Origin: Bacteroidales bacterium
Lineage (GTDB): Bacteria > Bacteroidota > Bacteroidia > Bacteroidales > VadinHA17
Length of the DNA: 64,000 bases
NCBI GenBank assembly: GCA_021371855.1
Contig: JAJFVL010000015.1
Location: 35,294 to 99,293 of the forward strand
Reading direction: 5' to 3'
Both the position numbers and the translations under genes were made by a program. The notes beneath the pieces were generated by a model. The model had not been told where the DNA came from. It did not search any database and saw nothing but the letters and a program-made list of their open reading frames with translations. The first letter of the stretch is position 1, and each line of letters starts with the position of its first letter. Positions 28,444 to 38,406 of this stretch are shown one piece after another.

Positions 28444-29400
28444 TTAACCTTTTATTGATAAATCTTGTTTATGGCTCTTAGCTTCTTCGACAAGATCAAA
28501 GAAATTGCTTTTTTTCAGATCCTCTTTTAGTTTTTCATACTGTTTATCAGTCAGATTACCGAGAGGTTCCCGGCATGGGCCACAATCCAATCCACATATT
28601 TTCATCATAGCTTTTCCTCCTGAAACAGGGCTGCCTGTTGCCAGCATTATTGAAATAATCTCATTTGCATTCTTTTGAATAGCCCTGGCTTTCTCTATAT
28701 CTTTGTTCCTGAATGCTTCTATTATCTTGTTAAACACAGGAGCCATAAAATTAAAGGTGGTTCCAATTGCAGCCTGAGCTCCAAGTGTCAATCCACAAAT
28801 CAATAATTCATCGTGGCCGTGGAGGATATCATATTTATTATCTTCAAACTCGAGACATTGGAACATCTCCATTAGGTTGAAATTAGTATATTTTATACCA
28901 GCGAGATTTGGAATAACCCTACCGGCCTCTTTCAGGAACTCAACCATATTGACATTTACTCCTGACCCTCCTGGAATGTGATAATAATAAAAAGGTGTAT
29001 TTGGAGCCGCAGATGCAACCTTCGCGCAAAATTTTGCCAGTTCAATGGCTGTTTTTGGTTGAAAATAGCAAGGTCCCATACACCCGATCGCATACACTCC
29101 TAAACTTTCTGCATGCCGGGCCAGATCTCTTGAAATCTCGTAGCTCGTGCTTCCGATATGAGCAATCAGTTTAAAATTTTCATCAGCAAACGGTACCCAA
29201 GTTTCAAGAACAGCTTTTCGTTCTTCTGTGGTCATTAACAGACCTTCTCCTGAAGATCCACAGACAAATGCCCCTGAAACACCATCTTTCTTTAACCGGT
29301 TGGCATATTCGGGGATATTTTTTAGATTAACTGAGCCATCTTTATCAAATGGAGTAAATGGAGCTGCAATAAGGCCTTTTAAATGTTTATTATTCATCAT
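28444..29400 (-). CDS. nanA: N-acetylneuraminate lyase (DHDPS/NAL family)
   Basis: It cleaves N-acetylneuraminate to ManNAc and pyruvate by a Schiff-base lysine. The 318-aa protein opens with KGLIAAPFTPFDKDG, has the pyruvate-binding GSSGEG (48-53), the catalytic Tyr140 in FYYYHIPGG and Lys170 in AGIKYTNFN, and closely follows Bacteroidota NAL sequences. It stands directly upstream of the sialidase-like gene (51-bp gap). Other DHDPS-family specificities, such as KDG aldolase, are less likely. ATG at 29397 is an equal start. Confidence 0.85.
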   Translation of the reverse strand: MMNNKHLKGLIAAPFTPFDKDGSVNLKNIPEYANRLKKDGVSGAFVCGSSGEGLLMTTEERKAVLETWVPFADENFKLIAHIGSTSYEISRDLARHAESLGVYAIGCMGPCYFQPKTAIELAKFCAKVASAAPNTPFYYYHIPGGSGVNVNMVEFLKEAGRVIPNLAGIKYTNFNLMEMFQCLEFEDNKYDILHGHDELLICGLTLGAQAAIGTTFNFMAPVFNKIIEAFRNKDIEKARAIQKNANEIISIMLATGSPVSGGKAMMKICGLDCGPCREPLGNLTDKQYEKLKEDLKKSNFFDLVEEAKSHKQDLSIKG

Positions 29401-29623
29401 AACAAGATTGATTTTATTAGTATGATGGAATCAGCATGTATCTGGTTTGTTTTAATTGTGTCCGTTCTGAAAACATGCCGGTTTCATCCATAAAAAATTT
29501 ATTTATAAGAAAATATCATAAGTTTTATAATCAGTTAATCATTAATGTCTTATCTGAAGACTGACAATCTGTAGTTGCTCTGTAATTACAAAAAATGGGA
29601 TAGTTAAAAATCCAATTTATGGA

Positions 29624-30349
29624 CTAAGCTTTTTCTTCTGTCTGCTTAATGTATTGTGAATAAGCTTTTAAATGAATTGTGATCGCTTTTCTGTAACCTT
29701 CCAGATCCCTGTTTTTTAGAAAATAAAGTAAGTCCTCATGTTTTATCAATTTCCCCTTTTTCTTATTTTCTATATTGAATATCTTAAAATCTTCAAAATT
29801 TTCGTGTACATAATTAAATAGTGGTATCACCATTCGCTGAAAATCAATAATAGCCTGATTGTTCGTAACCTTATATAATTTTGAATGGAATTCAATTTCA
29901 TGTTCTATCTTCAGTTTCATATCTTCCTGGTAGATATGTCTTGCGACTATCGTTTCCAGTTCCGAAATATCTTCATCTGTAATATTCTCTATTATAAGCT
30001 CAGATATTCCAGATTCCAGCGCTGCCCTGAAAGCAAGAAGATCAAAAATCGTTTTTCTGCTAAGCATATATGGATTGACAACTTTTGAAAAGCATTTCAT
30101 GACATCCGGTTCTCTCAGAACCATACCTTTATGTTTGCGGCTTTCAATTATGCCCAGCATCCTTAACCGGCTAAGAGCTTCTCTGACAACATTTCTTCCG
30201 ACATTCAGACTCTCAGCAAGAAATAGCTCTGAAGGAATTTCGTTCCCTGCAGTCAATCTATTGTTTTTGACAAAACTTAATATCTGCTCTTCGACCTGAT
30301 CAACAAGAGTAATAGATTTAATATTAATATCGTTTAAGTTCATAGACAT
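29624..30349 (-). CDS. FadR/GntR-family transcriptional regulator (FCD domain)
   Basis: The 241-aa protein has an N-terminal winged helix (about 12-80, with AESLNVGRNVVREALSRL) and an all-helical FCD effector domain (about 95-230, with FRAALESGISELI, and His residues in ARHIYQ and HSKLY that could bind metal). FCD regulators usually sense sugar acids or other carboxylates. It lies upstream of nanA, and its own promoter carries a 26-bp palindrome, so autoregulation is likely. Start is 30349 or the ATG at 30343. Confidence 0.92.
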   Translation of the reverse strand: MSMNLNDINIKSITLVDQVEEQILSFVKNNRLTAGNEIPSELFLAESLNVGRNVVREALSRLRMLGIIESRKHKGMVLREPDVMKCFSKVVNPYMLSRKTIFDLLAFRAALESGISELIIENITDEDISELETIVARHIYQEDMKLKIEHEIEFHSKLYKVTNNQAIIDFQRMVIPLFNYVHENFEDFKIFNIENKKKGKLIKHEDLLYFLKNRDLEGYRKAITIHLKAYSQYIKQTEEKA

Positions 30350-30370
30350 ATAGTATATATACCTTATGTC
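30345..30370. promoter_or_regulatory. 26-bp palindromic operator at the GntR promoter
   Basis: GACATA..GTATATATAC..TATGTC is a near-perfect palindrome (22 of 26 positions symmetric). It lies between the -7 box and the regulator's start codon and overlaps the first ATG. Binding there would block initiation. Confidence 0.7.
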
Positions 30371-30373
30371 CTA

Positions 30374-30403
30374 CAAAACTAAAGATTATTTTTATATATC
30401 AAA
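30374..30403 (-). promoter_or_regulatory. Promoter of the GntR-family regulator
   Basis: On the minus strand TTTG (30403 to 30400), 18 nt and TAGTTTTG (30381 to 30374) match the Bacteroidota promoter consensus. The start site is predicted about 18 nt upstream of the ATG at 30349. Confidence 0.7.
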
Positions 30404-30569
30404 AGAATTCAATGATTTTTTTGAAAAATTTTATTCCAACTCCGAAAAAATAATTCTATTCCTTCAATATATTACTGGAATATAGCCAAGAATAAAAGCA
30501 AATTAACCTGATTTTTAGTGCTTAGCGATAGCACTCGTTTTTGTAATTCTGCGAACTCTATTATTATGG

Positions 30570-31313
30570 TTATAATCCCTGTTCCTTAAGATTTGCAAGC
30601 AATACAGTTCTCCATTTATCATAACCCTGGCCGTTGAGGTGGATGCCGTCTTTTAATACATATTCTTTAATCAGTTGATTGTCTGAAGACAATATGGCAT
30701 TAAGATTCAAAAAACAGACTTTGGTTTCTCTTGCTGCCTTTTCCAATTCAACATTCATACTCTCGATCTTCTGATTAAACACTACATTATTGGGATAAAT
30801 ATCAGCAACGTGCAGTACGCTTTGCAGAACAGGAGTGATATTATGTTGTTTTAAATCTTCAATTATCTTTTTAATATTCAGGATAGTTATATCCTGGGGG
30901 ACATTTCTGGCTATATCATTTACGCCACCCATAATATAACAGACTTTTGGATTGACTTTATAGATATATTCCATCCTGCTGAGGAATCCTTCTGTTATAT
31001 CTGATCCTATCCCCCGGTTAATGATATCATCTCTGTTTAGCAGTTCAGCCCAGTCAACCCGTTCAGTAATTGAATTACCCAGCATAACAATTTTTCCTTG
31101 TTTGCCATAAACAGAGTAAAGGCTCATCCTTTCTACATATGATGGATTATCCTTAAAAGAAGATTCAGATTTGCTTTGTTGCTGGTTGCCAGCTGAAGTT
31201 TTATCAGCTACTTTGGTTTCTTCTCTTCCAAGGATAAGGAACCCAGCCGTTAATATATTAGTAACAATCAGGGCTGAAATAAAAATCTTGGTGGCCAATC
31301 GATTCATGATCAA
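30570..31313 (-). CDS. SGNH/GDSL-family hydrolase
   Basis: The 247-aa protein has an N-terminal membrane anchor or signal (about 8-28) and the SGNH blocks GNSIT (Ser81), an Arg/Gly region RGIGSD, GGVND (Asn132), and a C-terminal DGIHLNGQGY with the catalytic Asp and His. It resembles sialate O-acetylesterase-like and other GDSL esterases, which often deacetylate sugars. It lies next to the nanA-linked regulator; an O-acetyl-sugar role is inferred. Confidence 0.88.
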   Translation of the reverse strand: MIMNRLATKIFISALIVTNILTAGFLILGREETKVADKTSAGNQQQSKSESSFKDNPSYVERMSLYSVYGKQGKIVMLGNSITERVDWAELLNRDDIINRGIGSDITEGFLSRMEYIYKVNPKVCYIMGGVNDIARNVPQDITILNIKKIIEDLKQHNITPVLQSVLHVADIYPNNVVFNQKIESMNVELEKAARETKVCFLNLNAILSSDNQLIKEYVLKDGIHLNGQGYDKWRTVLLANLKEQGL

Positions 31314-31359
31314 AGTTTATTATGTGAAAATTCAGAACTATAAATGTAAAAAGTAAGTC

Positions 31360-34071
31360 CTAATAAGTATACAACCGTTCCCTTTCAAGAACTTCATTAT
31401 CCAAATCGGGGCCTTGTTCAATCTTACGCCAGTCAATTGTAATGTTGTATTTATTCATTGCCTTGTCAGCATCAAAGACGCGCGAGTCATGTCTCTCCAG
31501 AGTATATGGCGTATAATCCGGAACCGGAGTAAAAAAATCCTGTAGTGACGAAGCGGTGACATCAAACTGGTTAACATATGGAATATCAAGAATATTGTAA
31601 ATTGTTTTCAGGACCGAACCGAAATTAGCATGGGTATGCGAAACATATCCTTTTTTCACATAAGGGCCTGCCATCATCAGGATTGAACGATGCCCATCGA
31701 TATGATCAACTCCGCCCTGGGGATCATCTTCAGTGATAATTACCAGCATATTTTTCCAGTACTTTGTCCTCGAGAGAAAATGTAAAACTCTTCCCACTGC
31801 AAGATCATTATCCACCATAAACGACTGTGGATAAATGTAACCATCAGAAGGGCGGATCCCGGCTCCATGATCATTTGGGAGCATCATTGCAATCAGGGAT
31901 GGTAATTTCTTCTTCCCTTTAATCCATTTTTCGGTAAATTCTTTCTCAAATTGGTTCATCCTGTATTGATCCGGAATATTCATATTAAATCCTGCAAAAT
32001 TATGGCTTGTCCGGGTAAACAGGGCATCAGGCATGGGTACCATTACGCCATGAGCCGCACCGGTATTTGTGTCATGCCATCTTTCGACGGTATGGGCAGT
32101 TTCATTTGCCTGTCCAAAGTTATAGAACGAAATATTATTCCTTTCAAGCGCTTCCCACAATCCTCCTATTTCAGCATAATCTTCAGGATCAATGCTGCCG
32201 GTTGTTCCTGGGTATCTCCGGCCCGGAGCTCTGGAGAAAATCCTGGCAGATTTTGTAACGCTTGAATTTGCCTCCACCCATTCATTTGGAATAACCCCCA
32301 TCATCCAGTGGTGTCCATGTATTGATGCATCACTGTCGCAATAATAATTATCTGAAAATGAGAATTGTTTCGCTGCCTTGTGATGATTTGGACTAATCCT
32401 GAGATTAGGAAATTTATGTCTGACGGAATCAGGCAGGGTATATTCGTTGTTTACACCAAAGCGTGCCAGAGTACTGTCACCTGTTGCATTTTTAAGCTGT
32501 CCGAAGACCTCATCATAGGTCCTGTTTTCCTTAGTAATGTAAACAATATATTTTATTGGTGAATCACGTAATCCGGGTAACACAGGACATGGATTCTTAC
32601 CGTCATCTGTAATTGTAACCTCAGAGAATGTATTATCTACAGTTTGTCTGGTATATTCCGACAGTTGCACGGAATCAGGTACTGCTACTTTCTGAAAACT
32701 ACCCAGCTGAATATCGCCGACATAATATCCCTGAACAGGAGGTACAAAATCTTTCCCGCCGTTTGGACCTGCTCCCAATCCCCTGCAGGTTATGATATAG
32801 AGTTCCTTTTCATTATTGGACAGTATTACACGTGTAGGACCCCATCCCGAAGGAATCAGTCCTTTGGTCATCCCTGTCTCGGTGTCTATAACAGCTACTG
32901 CATTAAATCCAAGAAGAGTTACATAAAGAGTCTTTTCGTCTCTGCTCAGAGTTAATCCAAAAGGCAGATAACCACGATATCTGTCGATCCGGTTATCTAC
33001 AAGGATTGGGATATGGCGGACTATCAGATGGTTATGATAATCTATGACTGAAATATTATCATTTGTAGCATTTGTTACATAAGCAAATTTATTTCCGGCT
33101 GCAATAGAATTCGGACTTGAACCTCCCACAACTTCTGCACCCTCGACCATTTCTCCGATCTGATACCCTGTTTTAAATTTATCAATGACGGTGTTAGTCT
33201 GCAGGTCAATTGTAAAAACGCTCATAGCATCAGGATGAAGCGGGCTGCCGACACCCGGAATTTTACGACCTTCAACTTTGGTCCCTTTTATTGACTGGCG
33301 GGTATTGTTGCCATAAGGATGATGGGATATCAGGAGAGATTCGTAATTTTCTGGAGTTGCACCTGTAATAAGCGGATATTCATACATCCCCACATTGGCT
33401 ATAAATGCGGTACTCCTGTCAGGACTTAAAGTCAGTCCGAATGGCTGACGTCCGACTTTAACCGAAGCAGTAATTTTTCTGGTATCAAGGCTGATCCGCA
33501 CCATCCTGAAGTTTCCCCGGTCAAGAACTATCAGCTCGTTGTTTGCTTCATTGTACACAAGATCCGATGTAAAACTGTCATTATAATCAATACCGTCCAC
33601 TGCACCATTCAATGAAATAGAATCCAGCCTGCACAACTTTTCAATATCATAAATAATTACTGCACCGTTATCTCCCCCGCTTAAATAAACAGTTCTTGAA
33701 TCGGACGAAAATGCAACTCCCAAAAATGATCCTCTGGATAAGGGTGATTTTATTTTCTTGTCGTAGCTGGGAACCCTGGTTGTTTCCAGTGTCTGAAGAT
33801 CGATGATAGTAAATACTCCATTATGAAGGGTTACTGATTTTTTGCCATCAGGCGAAACCGCCATTCCGAAAGGATCATGAGTTATCCTGATAAAATCACC
33901 CGCCGGTGTAAGAAACCGTCCACTGGGTAAAACTGATGTTCCTTTGGTATTAATCTCCGCGAATTTATTGCCTGCCGGAACAGAAAGGATATTATAATCA
34001 TTTTGTGCGAATCCCGTTCCGCATATTACTGAAAGGATCAGGATTGCAGTATTCCTGGAAAACAGAGTCAT
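31360..34071 (-). CDS. Bifunctional YncE-like propeller / phosphoesterase-family protein
   Basis: The 903-aa secreted protein (signal MTLFSRNTAILILSVICGTGFAQ) has a YVTN/YncE-type seven-bladed propeller (about 40-430; repeats such as GRQPFGLTLSPDRSTAFIANVG and LPFGLTLSRDEKTLYVTLLG) followed by a type-I phosphoesterase/alkaline-phosphatase superfamily domain (about 510-880; TKENRTYDEVFGQLK, PNHHKAAKQFSFSDNY, ITEDDPQGGVDHIDGHRS). The metal-binding Asp/His residues in the last motif appear intact. Substrate unknown. The gene lies 46 bp from the SGNH hydrolase. Confidence 0.9.
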   Translation of the reverse strand: MTLFSRNTAILILSVICGTGFAQNDYNILSVPAGNKFAEINTKGTSVLPSGRFLTPAGDFIRITHDPFGMAVSPDGKKSVTLHNGVFTIIDLQTLETTRVPSYDKKIKSPLSRGSFLGVAFSSDSRTVYLSGGDNGAVIIYDIEKLCRLDSISLNGAVDGIDYNDSFTSDLVYNEANNELIVLDRGNFRMVRISLDTRKITASVKVGRQPFGLTLSPDRSTAFIANVGMYEYPLITGATPENYESLLISHHPYGNNTRQSIKGTKVEGRKIPGVGSPLHPDAMSVFTIDLQTNTVIDKFKTGYQIGEMVEGAEVVGGSSPNSIAAGNKFAYVTNATNDNISVIDYHNHLIVRHIPILVDNRIDRYRGYLPFGLTLSRDEKTLYVTLLGFNAVAVIDTETGMTKGLIPSGWGPTRVILSNNEKELYIITCRGLGAGPNGGKDFVPPVQGYYVGDIQLGSFQKVAVPDSVQLSEYTRQTVDNTFSEVTITDDGKNPCPVLPGLRDSPIKYIVYITKENRTYDEVFGQLKNATGDSTLARFGVNNEYTLPDSVRHKFPNLRISPNHHKAAKQFSFSDNYYCDSDASIHGHHWMMGVIPNEWVEANSSVTKSARIFSRAPGRRYPGTTGSIDPEDYAEIGGLWEALERNNISFYNFGQANETAHTVERWHDTNTGAAHGVMVPMPDALFTRTSHNFAGFNMNIPDQYRMNQFEKEFTEKWIKGKKKLPSLIAMMLPNDHGAGIRPSDGYIYPQSFMVDNDLAVGRVLHFLSRTKYWKNMLVIITEDDPQGGVDHIDGHRSILMMAGPYVKKGYVSHTHANFGSVLKTIYNILDIPYVNQFDVTASSLQDFFTPVPDYTPYTLERHDSRVFDADKAMNKYNITIDWRKIEQGPDLDNEVLERERLYTY

Positions 34072-34253
34072 GATTTTTTTTGAATTTTATAAAATTACAA
34101 ATATTTATCTCATGGATATGAATCCGATTTCATTTATCTAAAATCAGGAGACTTTGAATAACTTCAGCTTCCCGAATTAGTAAATTTGTGAAAATTCTTT
34201 TCATATTCAGGCTAAAAACAGTAGTTGTGCAAATATCAAATAATAAAATGATA

Positions 34254-36023
34254 TTATCTGACTTGTGATTTAATTGTTTTAAGGGATTCCTGAATCTCGC
34301 CGTATACTTTTCGGATCATAGCAACATGTCCCGAATGGATTTGGTTATTGGCTGAAAGTATTTCAGCAGAAGAGAGGCATTTTCCCATTTTCTCAATTAC
34401 CTGAGGAGTGAAAATCTCGAGGCTTATTTTTCTAAGGCCTTCCACACCTTGCAGTCCGTACGATACACATTTGTTCCATTCCTGCATTGATTTTTCAATA
34501 GTCATGAAAAAGTCTTTGGCAGGTGTAGCAGCGGAGCCATAAAACTTTTCAAAATAATCATTCAGCAAGGCATCAACATTCAGATCAGCATTCCAGCACA
34601 GTTTTGCCGCAACATAAAAATTCAGACCAAGACGGTAAAAAAGTTCATCTGATTGTTGTGTATAGAAACCTTCGACTCCCTTATTACGGTAAAAAGGGAT
34701 ATCAGTGCGCATTGCATGAATCATAGGCCATGGAAGATTTGCTCTCTTCATGCCATCGATAGTAGCATATTCATAGATAAAAACGTGTGGCGAAATTTTC
34801 AGCCATTGGTCGAGTATCTTTTCAAATTCCTGGTTATTAACGAATTCACTATTAGGGTCATAGGTAGCACCGGCTTTACATAGGCCGCTGCCAAGGGGAT
34901 GGTTATGGCAGAAATACAGGTGGCAAAGCTGGATAATCTGATTATCTTCAGGTTTAAAATCTTTATTCAGAGGAGGTCGGGCATACATAGCATAAGCGCC
35001 AACCTTGATCTGAACTTCAGGATGTTTTTCTTTTACAATTCCCGAAACTTCTTTATTGAAAACAGCAAGACGGTTAGAATATTTTGCAAACCAGTCGCGG
35101 CCGGGTTCATCAAGGGCGCGACATTTTTCGCATTCACAGAATCCGCCACCATCATTTGGTGAAAGGGTGACAATCTCTATACCTGGTTCCGCGTCAAGTG
35201 TATCGATAAGGCTCCTTGCAATCTGTCTAATAACCGCTGGATTTGACGTGCAAAGCTGGTTTCCGTCAGCCTTGTTTTCAGGGATGACTGTTCGCTTGCC
35301 ATTCACCATAGCGAAATATTCAGGATGATCGGGGTAATACTTTTCGGGCGGCATCAAAGTATAAAAAGTATGGTAAGTCCACTTCCAGTTTATACCGACG
35401 TTACGATCGCCGGCTTTTACATACGCATTCATTCTCTGCTTCAATGCCCATTCCCCTGTGCCAACCCATCGGACCCGGAACGATGGTTTATATAATAAAT
35501 TAACCTGGCCTATTTTCAAAGTCCTGGTTTCAGGGTAGTACTCTTCACCGGGCATAAACCATCTTACATCAAAATAACGCTCAAGAAGCTCATAAACTCC
35601 AAATAAAGTGCCCAGATCATTTCTGCCCTGTATAATAAGTCCTTTTTGAATTGATTTCAACTCAAAACCATCACGGCCCATCCTTTCCTCATTTGTCTGA
35701 ATCCCGGCTTTGGTTGCTTTTTTTGTATTACCAAGGAAGAATGCAAAAGAATATTTACCGTTTTTCCCTTCTCTTAATATAGGAAGCTGTACCTCAGAGA
35801 TTTTTTTGAAGTATTTCTGCAGTTCAGATGCCGCAAACTCTTCCAGATATGTTGGTTCCGCGGGAACAATTATCTGGGCTTTTGCTTTTCCGGACACAGT
35901 GATAATGGTAAATGGACCAGAGGCAGGTTCATAAAGGGACTGTGAAACAGCATTAATAAAGAAAAAACCAAAGATTACTGTTAAAATAGAACAACCACTT
36001 AAAAATCTGACAGGACGTTTCAT
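34254..36023 (-). CDS. DUF4838 / GH67-N-like secreted protein
   Basis: The 589-aa protein has an N-terminal signal segment and an alpha-glucuronidase N-terminal-like domain (about 40-150, AASELQKYFKKIS... GRNDLGTLFGVYELLERYF), followed by the DUF4838 region (about 190-470) with SPNDGGGFCECEKCRALD and a TIM-barrel pattern. The family is common in Bacteroidota polysaccharide loci, and the activity is not established for most members. It lies upstream of the APC permease on the minus strand. No signal for metal or lipid attachment beyond the leader. Confidence 0.85.
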   Translation of the reverse strand: MKRPVRFLSGCSILTVIFGFFFINAVSQSLYEPASGPFTIITVSGKAKAQIIVPAEPTYLEEFAASELQKYFKKISEVQLPILREGKNGKYSFAFFLGNTKKATKAGIQTNEERMGRDGFELKSIQKGLIIQGRNDLGTLFGVYELLERYFDVRWFMPGEEYYPETRTLKIGQVNLLYKPSFRVRWVGTGEWALKQRMNAYVKAGDRNVGINWKWTYHTFYTLMPPEKYYPDHPEYFAMVNGKRTVIPENKADGNQLCTSNPAVIRQIARSLIDTLDAEPGIEIVTLSPNDGGGFCECEKCRALDEPGRDWFAKYSNRLAVFNKEVSGIVKEKHPEVQIKVGAYAMYARPPLNKDFKPEDNQIIQLCHLYFCHNHPLGSGLCKAGATYDPNSEFVNNQEFEKILDQWLKISPHVFIYEYATIDGMKRANLPWPMIHAMRTDIPFYRNKGVEGFYTQQSDELFYRLGLNFYVAAKLCWNADLNVDALLNDYFEKFYGSAATPAKDFFMTIEKSMQEWNKCVSYGLQGVEGLRKISLEIFTPQVIEKMGKCLSSAEILSANNQIHSGHVAMIRKVYGEIQESLKTIKSQVR

Positions 36024-36179
36024 ATCGCAACAATTTTTTAATTGGTGATTTGGTTCATAATTTCAAGCACAAGCAATCATGAAACTATAAAATTACAAAA
36101 TTCTGTGAGAAAACATCTTTGTCTTGACAGCAAAACAGGTTCTGTCTGAATCTATTCTAAAAGGATTCAATTATTCTGA

Positions 36180-37574
36180 TCAAATATCTTTAAAATCGAA
36201 TGATGCAGGACTTTTTTTAAATCGATCTGTTTTGATAATCAGATAGATCAATCCGATGAGAAACCAGGTTCCCCCTGTAATCTTGGCAGCGGCAGGAAGA
36301 CTTATCCATATAGAAAAACAGATCACAAGACCGAGAACAGGAAGTACTGCATCAAACAGAAAATTTCGACTCTCATTTGCCGGACGTAGGAAAAAAAACT
36401 GCCGGAATGATGCGATATTTACACCCATGAACGCTAAAAAGGCTCCGAAATTTAATAATTCCGCCGCACTCTGGTAACTTAAAATCATAGTACCTATAAT
36501 TGTCAATACTCCCATTATGATAATGTTATAAGTAGGATTTGAGCTACCCGGGTTCAGATATGAAAATATCTTTTTTGGAAGCATATCATCTCTTCCCATA
36601 GCAAAGAGTAATCTGGCTGCGCCTACCTGTCCGGCTAATCCGCTTCCAAGGCAGGCTACAAACAGTATTATTGCTATAGCATTAAAGAGGAACGTTCCTC
36701 CAATCCTTTCAGAAACATCATAAAAAGCAGTTTCAATGTTTGGAAAAGTATTATAATCGGGCCAAACCTGCTGTGCAAGATAAATCTGGATAATGCTGAA
36801 AAGTCCCGTAAAAAGACAAACCAATACCGGTGCCAGCAACATATTCCGTCTGGGATTCCTGACATCTTCGGCCAATGTCGTTACTCCGTCAAATCCAATA
36901 TATGTTAGAGCGGCAAAAGAGGTAGCTGTCATTACTGCCCCCAAATTAAATGTTTCGGGATTGTAAAATGGTTTGAACGACAATAGTCCGCTCCATCCCT
37001 GTCCTATAAAAATGTACTTAACAGCAAGTACAATAAAGATTCCGATTACCATGCACATTATTGCAAGCAGCAATTCGTTGGAACGTGCAGAAGTTTTGAT
37101 TCCACGGAGATTTAACATTGTTATGACAAAAACAAACAGAACCACCCAGACGATAAAAGGAATACCGGGTATCAACCGCTGCAAAGTCAGAGCACCGTAT
37201 ATTGTGTTAATAACGGGAACTATTAAATAATCGAGAAACATTGCCCATCCCGCCAGAAAACCAAGATATGTATTCAATCCTTTTCCTACATAGGTATAGG
37301 CCGAACCTGCAGAGGGATATAAAGATGCCATCCGACCGTAGCTGATTGCAGTAAGCATCATCGCAAACATGGCAATCAGCAAAGTGGTCACCATGTGGCC
37401 ATTTGAACCTTTGGATGCAATTCCAAACAAGCCTACAGCAGCTATTGGTTGAATGAGTACAATGCCATAAAAAATCAGGTCCCAAAGTCCAAGTACCCTG
37501 CGTAAATGAGGTGTATCTTTTGACTCTTCCTCTGTTAAATGACCGCCCCGATTTTTTTTGGATGTATTTTCCAC
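36180..37574 (-). CDS. APC-family amino-acid permease
   Basis: The 464-aa protein has about 12 predicted membrane helices and the APC-superfamily opening (LGLWDLIFYGIVLIQPIAAVG), with the helix-3 region AGSAYTYVGKGL. It probably imports an amino acid, amine or organic cation. It starts 2 bp after the CBM9-like lipoprotein stop, so the pair is translationally coupled, an unusual union of a carbohydrate-binding fold and an amino-acid carrier. Confidence 0.92.
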   Translation of the reverse strand: MENTSKKNRGGHLTEEESKDTPHLRRVLGLWDLIFYGIVLIQPIAAVGLFGIASKGSNGHMVTTLLIAMFAMMLTAISYGRMASLYPSAGSAYTYVGKGLNTYLGFLAGWAMFLDYLIVPVINTIYGALTLQRLIPGIPFIVWVVLFVFVITMLNLRGIKTSARSNELLLAIMCMVIGIFIVLAVKYIFIGQGWSGLLSFKPFYNPETFNLGAVMTATSFAALTYIGFDGVTTLAEDVRNPRRNMLLAPVLVCLFTGLFSIIQIYLAQQVWPDYNTFPNIETAFYDVSERIGGTFLFNAIAIILFVACLGSGLAGQVGAARLLFAMGRDDMLPKKIFSYLNPGSSNPTYNIIIMGVLTIIGTMILSYQSAAELLNFGAFLAFMGVNIASFRQFFFLRPANESRNFLFDAVLPVLGLVICFSIWISLPAAAKITGGTWFLIGLIYLIIKTDRFKKSPASFDFKDI

Positions 37575-37576
37575 AT

Positions 37577-38314
37577 CTATTCGAACTTAATAATTCCGAA
37601 AAATTCAGGAAGGTGAAAATTAGGTACGGGATTGTCAACGAACGACCAGGTAAGAAAATGCACATTATTCCCTTTTTCTGCAATTTTATAAAAATTTGCC
37701 CGCCACTCAATCCCTGATTTTGGATAAATGATCTTTGAGTATTTTTCAAGCATTGCAAGAGGAATTCTGTATTCAAGGGTCCAAGTTACAGGATCGGATA
37801 TTTCGGGATCAACCACCTGAGGCAGAGAGTGAGCAATTTCGACTTTTTTAATATCTTCCAGGTCAAGGGATTTACGTGTTTTAGCTGAAAAATCATTGTA
37901 ATGCATTAAAGGTGTTCCTCCGCAATTGATTTCAAGATTGAAATATCTGTCGGGAAATTCCGGATCTGGTGAAAAGAAGAACTCCACGGCTGGTTCTTCA
38001 TAAACAGCTCCGTTATAATCAGTGATGAGACAACGGACATATCTGTCATCGACATGGAATATCACATACAGGTTTTTATCGTCGTACATCATTTTAGCCT
38101 GAGCCGAGGGTGTGAACAAAGGTTTATCACCCATCTTGTATTTAATATCGATTGTCTTAACATTCTGCCATTCAGGTTTGTTCCAGTTGCCATCTATCAA
38201 AATCGGATGGTCAAGTTTTACTACATTGTATTCAGACATCTTTATATTCTTTTGTTTTTGAAATGAGCAGCCTACGCATAAAAGAAGAAGAGATACGAAT
38301 ATTGAAGTTTTCAT
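37577..38314 (-). CDS. CBM9-like lipoprotein
   Basis: The 245-aa product has a lipobox (LLCVGC, Cys16) and a single carbohydrate-binding-family-9-like beta-sandwich (about 40-245) with IDGNWNKPEWQN, YDDKNLYVIFHVDD and FFSPDP. CBM9-like domains bind glycan ends or act as partners of glycosidases. It is directly upstream of the APC permease (2 bp) and downstream of the Gfo/Idh gene, and may present ligands at the cell surface. Confidence 0.85.
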   Translation of the reverse strand: MKTSIFVSLLLLCVGCSFQKQKNIKMSEYNVVKLDHPILIDGNWNKPEWQNVKTIDIKYKMGDKPLFTPSAQAKMMYDDKNLYVIFHVDDRYVRCLITDYNGAVYEEPAVEFFFSPDPEFPDRYFNLEINCGGTPLMHYNDFSAKTRKSLDLEDIKKVEIAHSLPQVVDPEISDPVTWTLEYRIPLAMLEKYSKIIYPKSGIEWRANFYKIAEKGNNVHFLTWSFVDNPVPNFHLPEFFGIIKFE

Positions 38315-38406
38315 GAGTATATCTGTTTGTTAATGGATTGATAAATATGCAGATAGTTAAACTATGTTGAGCTCACTTCACCCGGTTGAAAGTGGATTGG
38401 TAATTT

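Noticed and set aside
30517..30535. AGTGCT...AGCACT hairpin followed by T-run
   Set aside because: The T-run is on the plus strand only, while both flanking genes are on the minus strand; no transcript for it to end was found.
19031..36023. A complete sialic-acid pathway
   Set aside because: nanA, a sialidase-like protein and a carrier are present, but no epimerase or kinase was seen, so the full pathway is not claimed.
37207..37776. 189-codon minus-strand open frame over the CBM9/permease junction
   Set aside because: It overlaps both recognised genes in another frame and shows no domain of its own.
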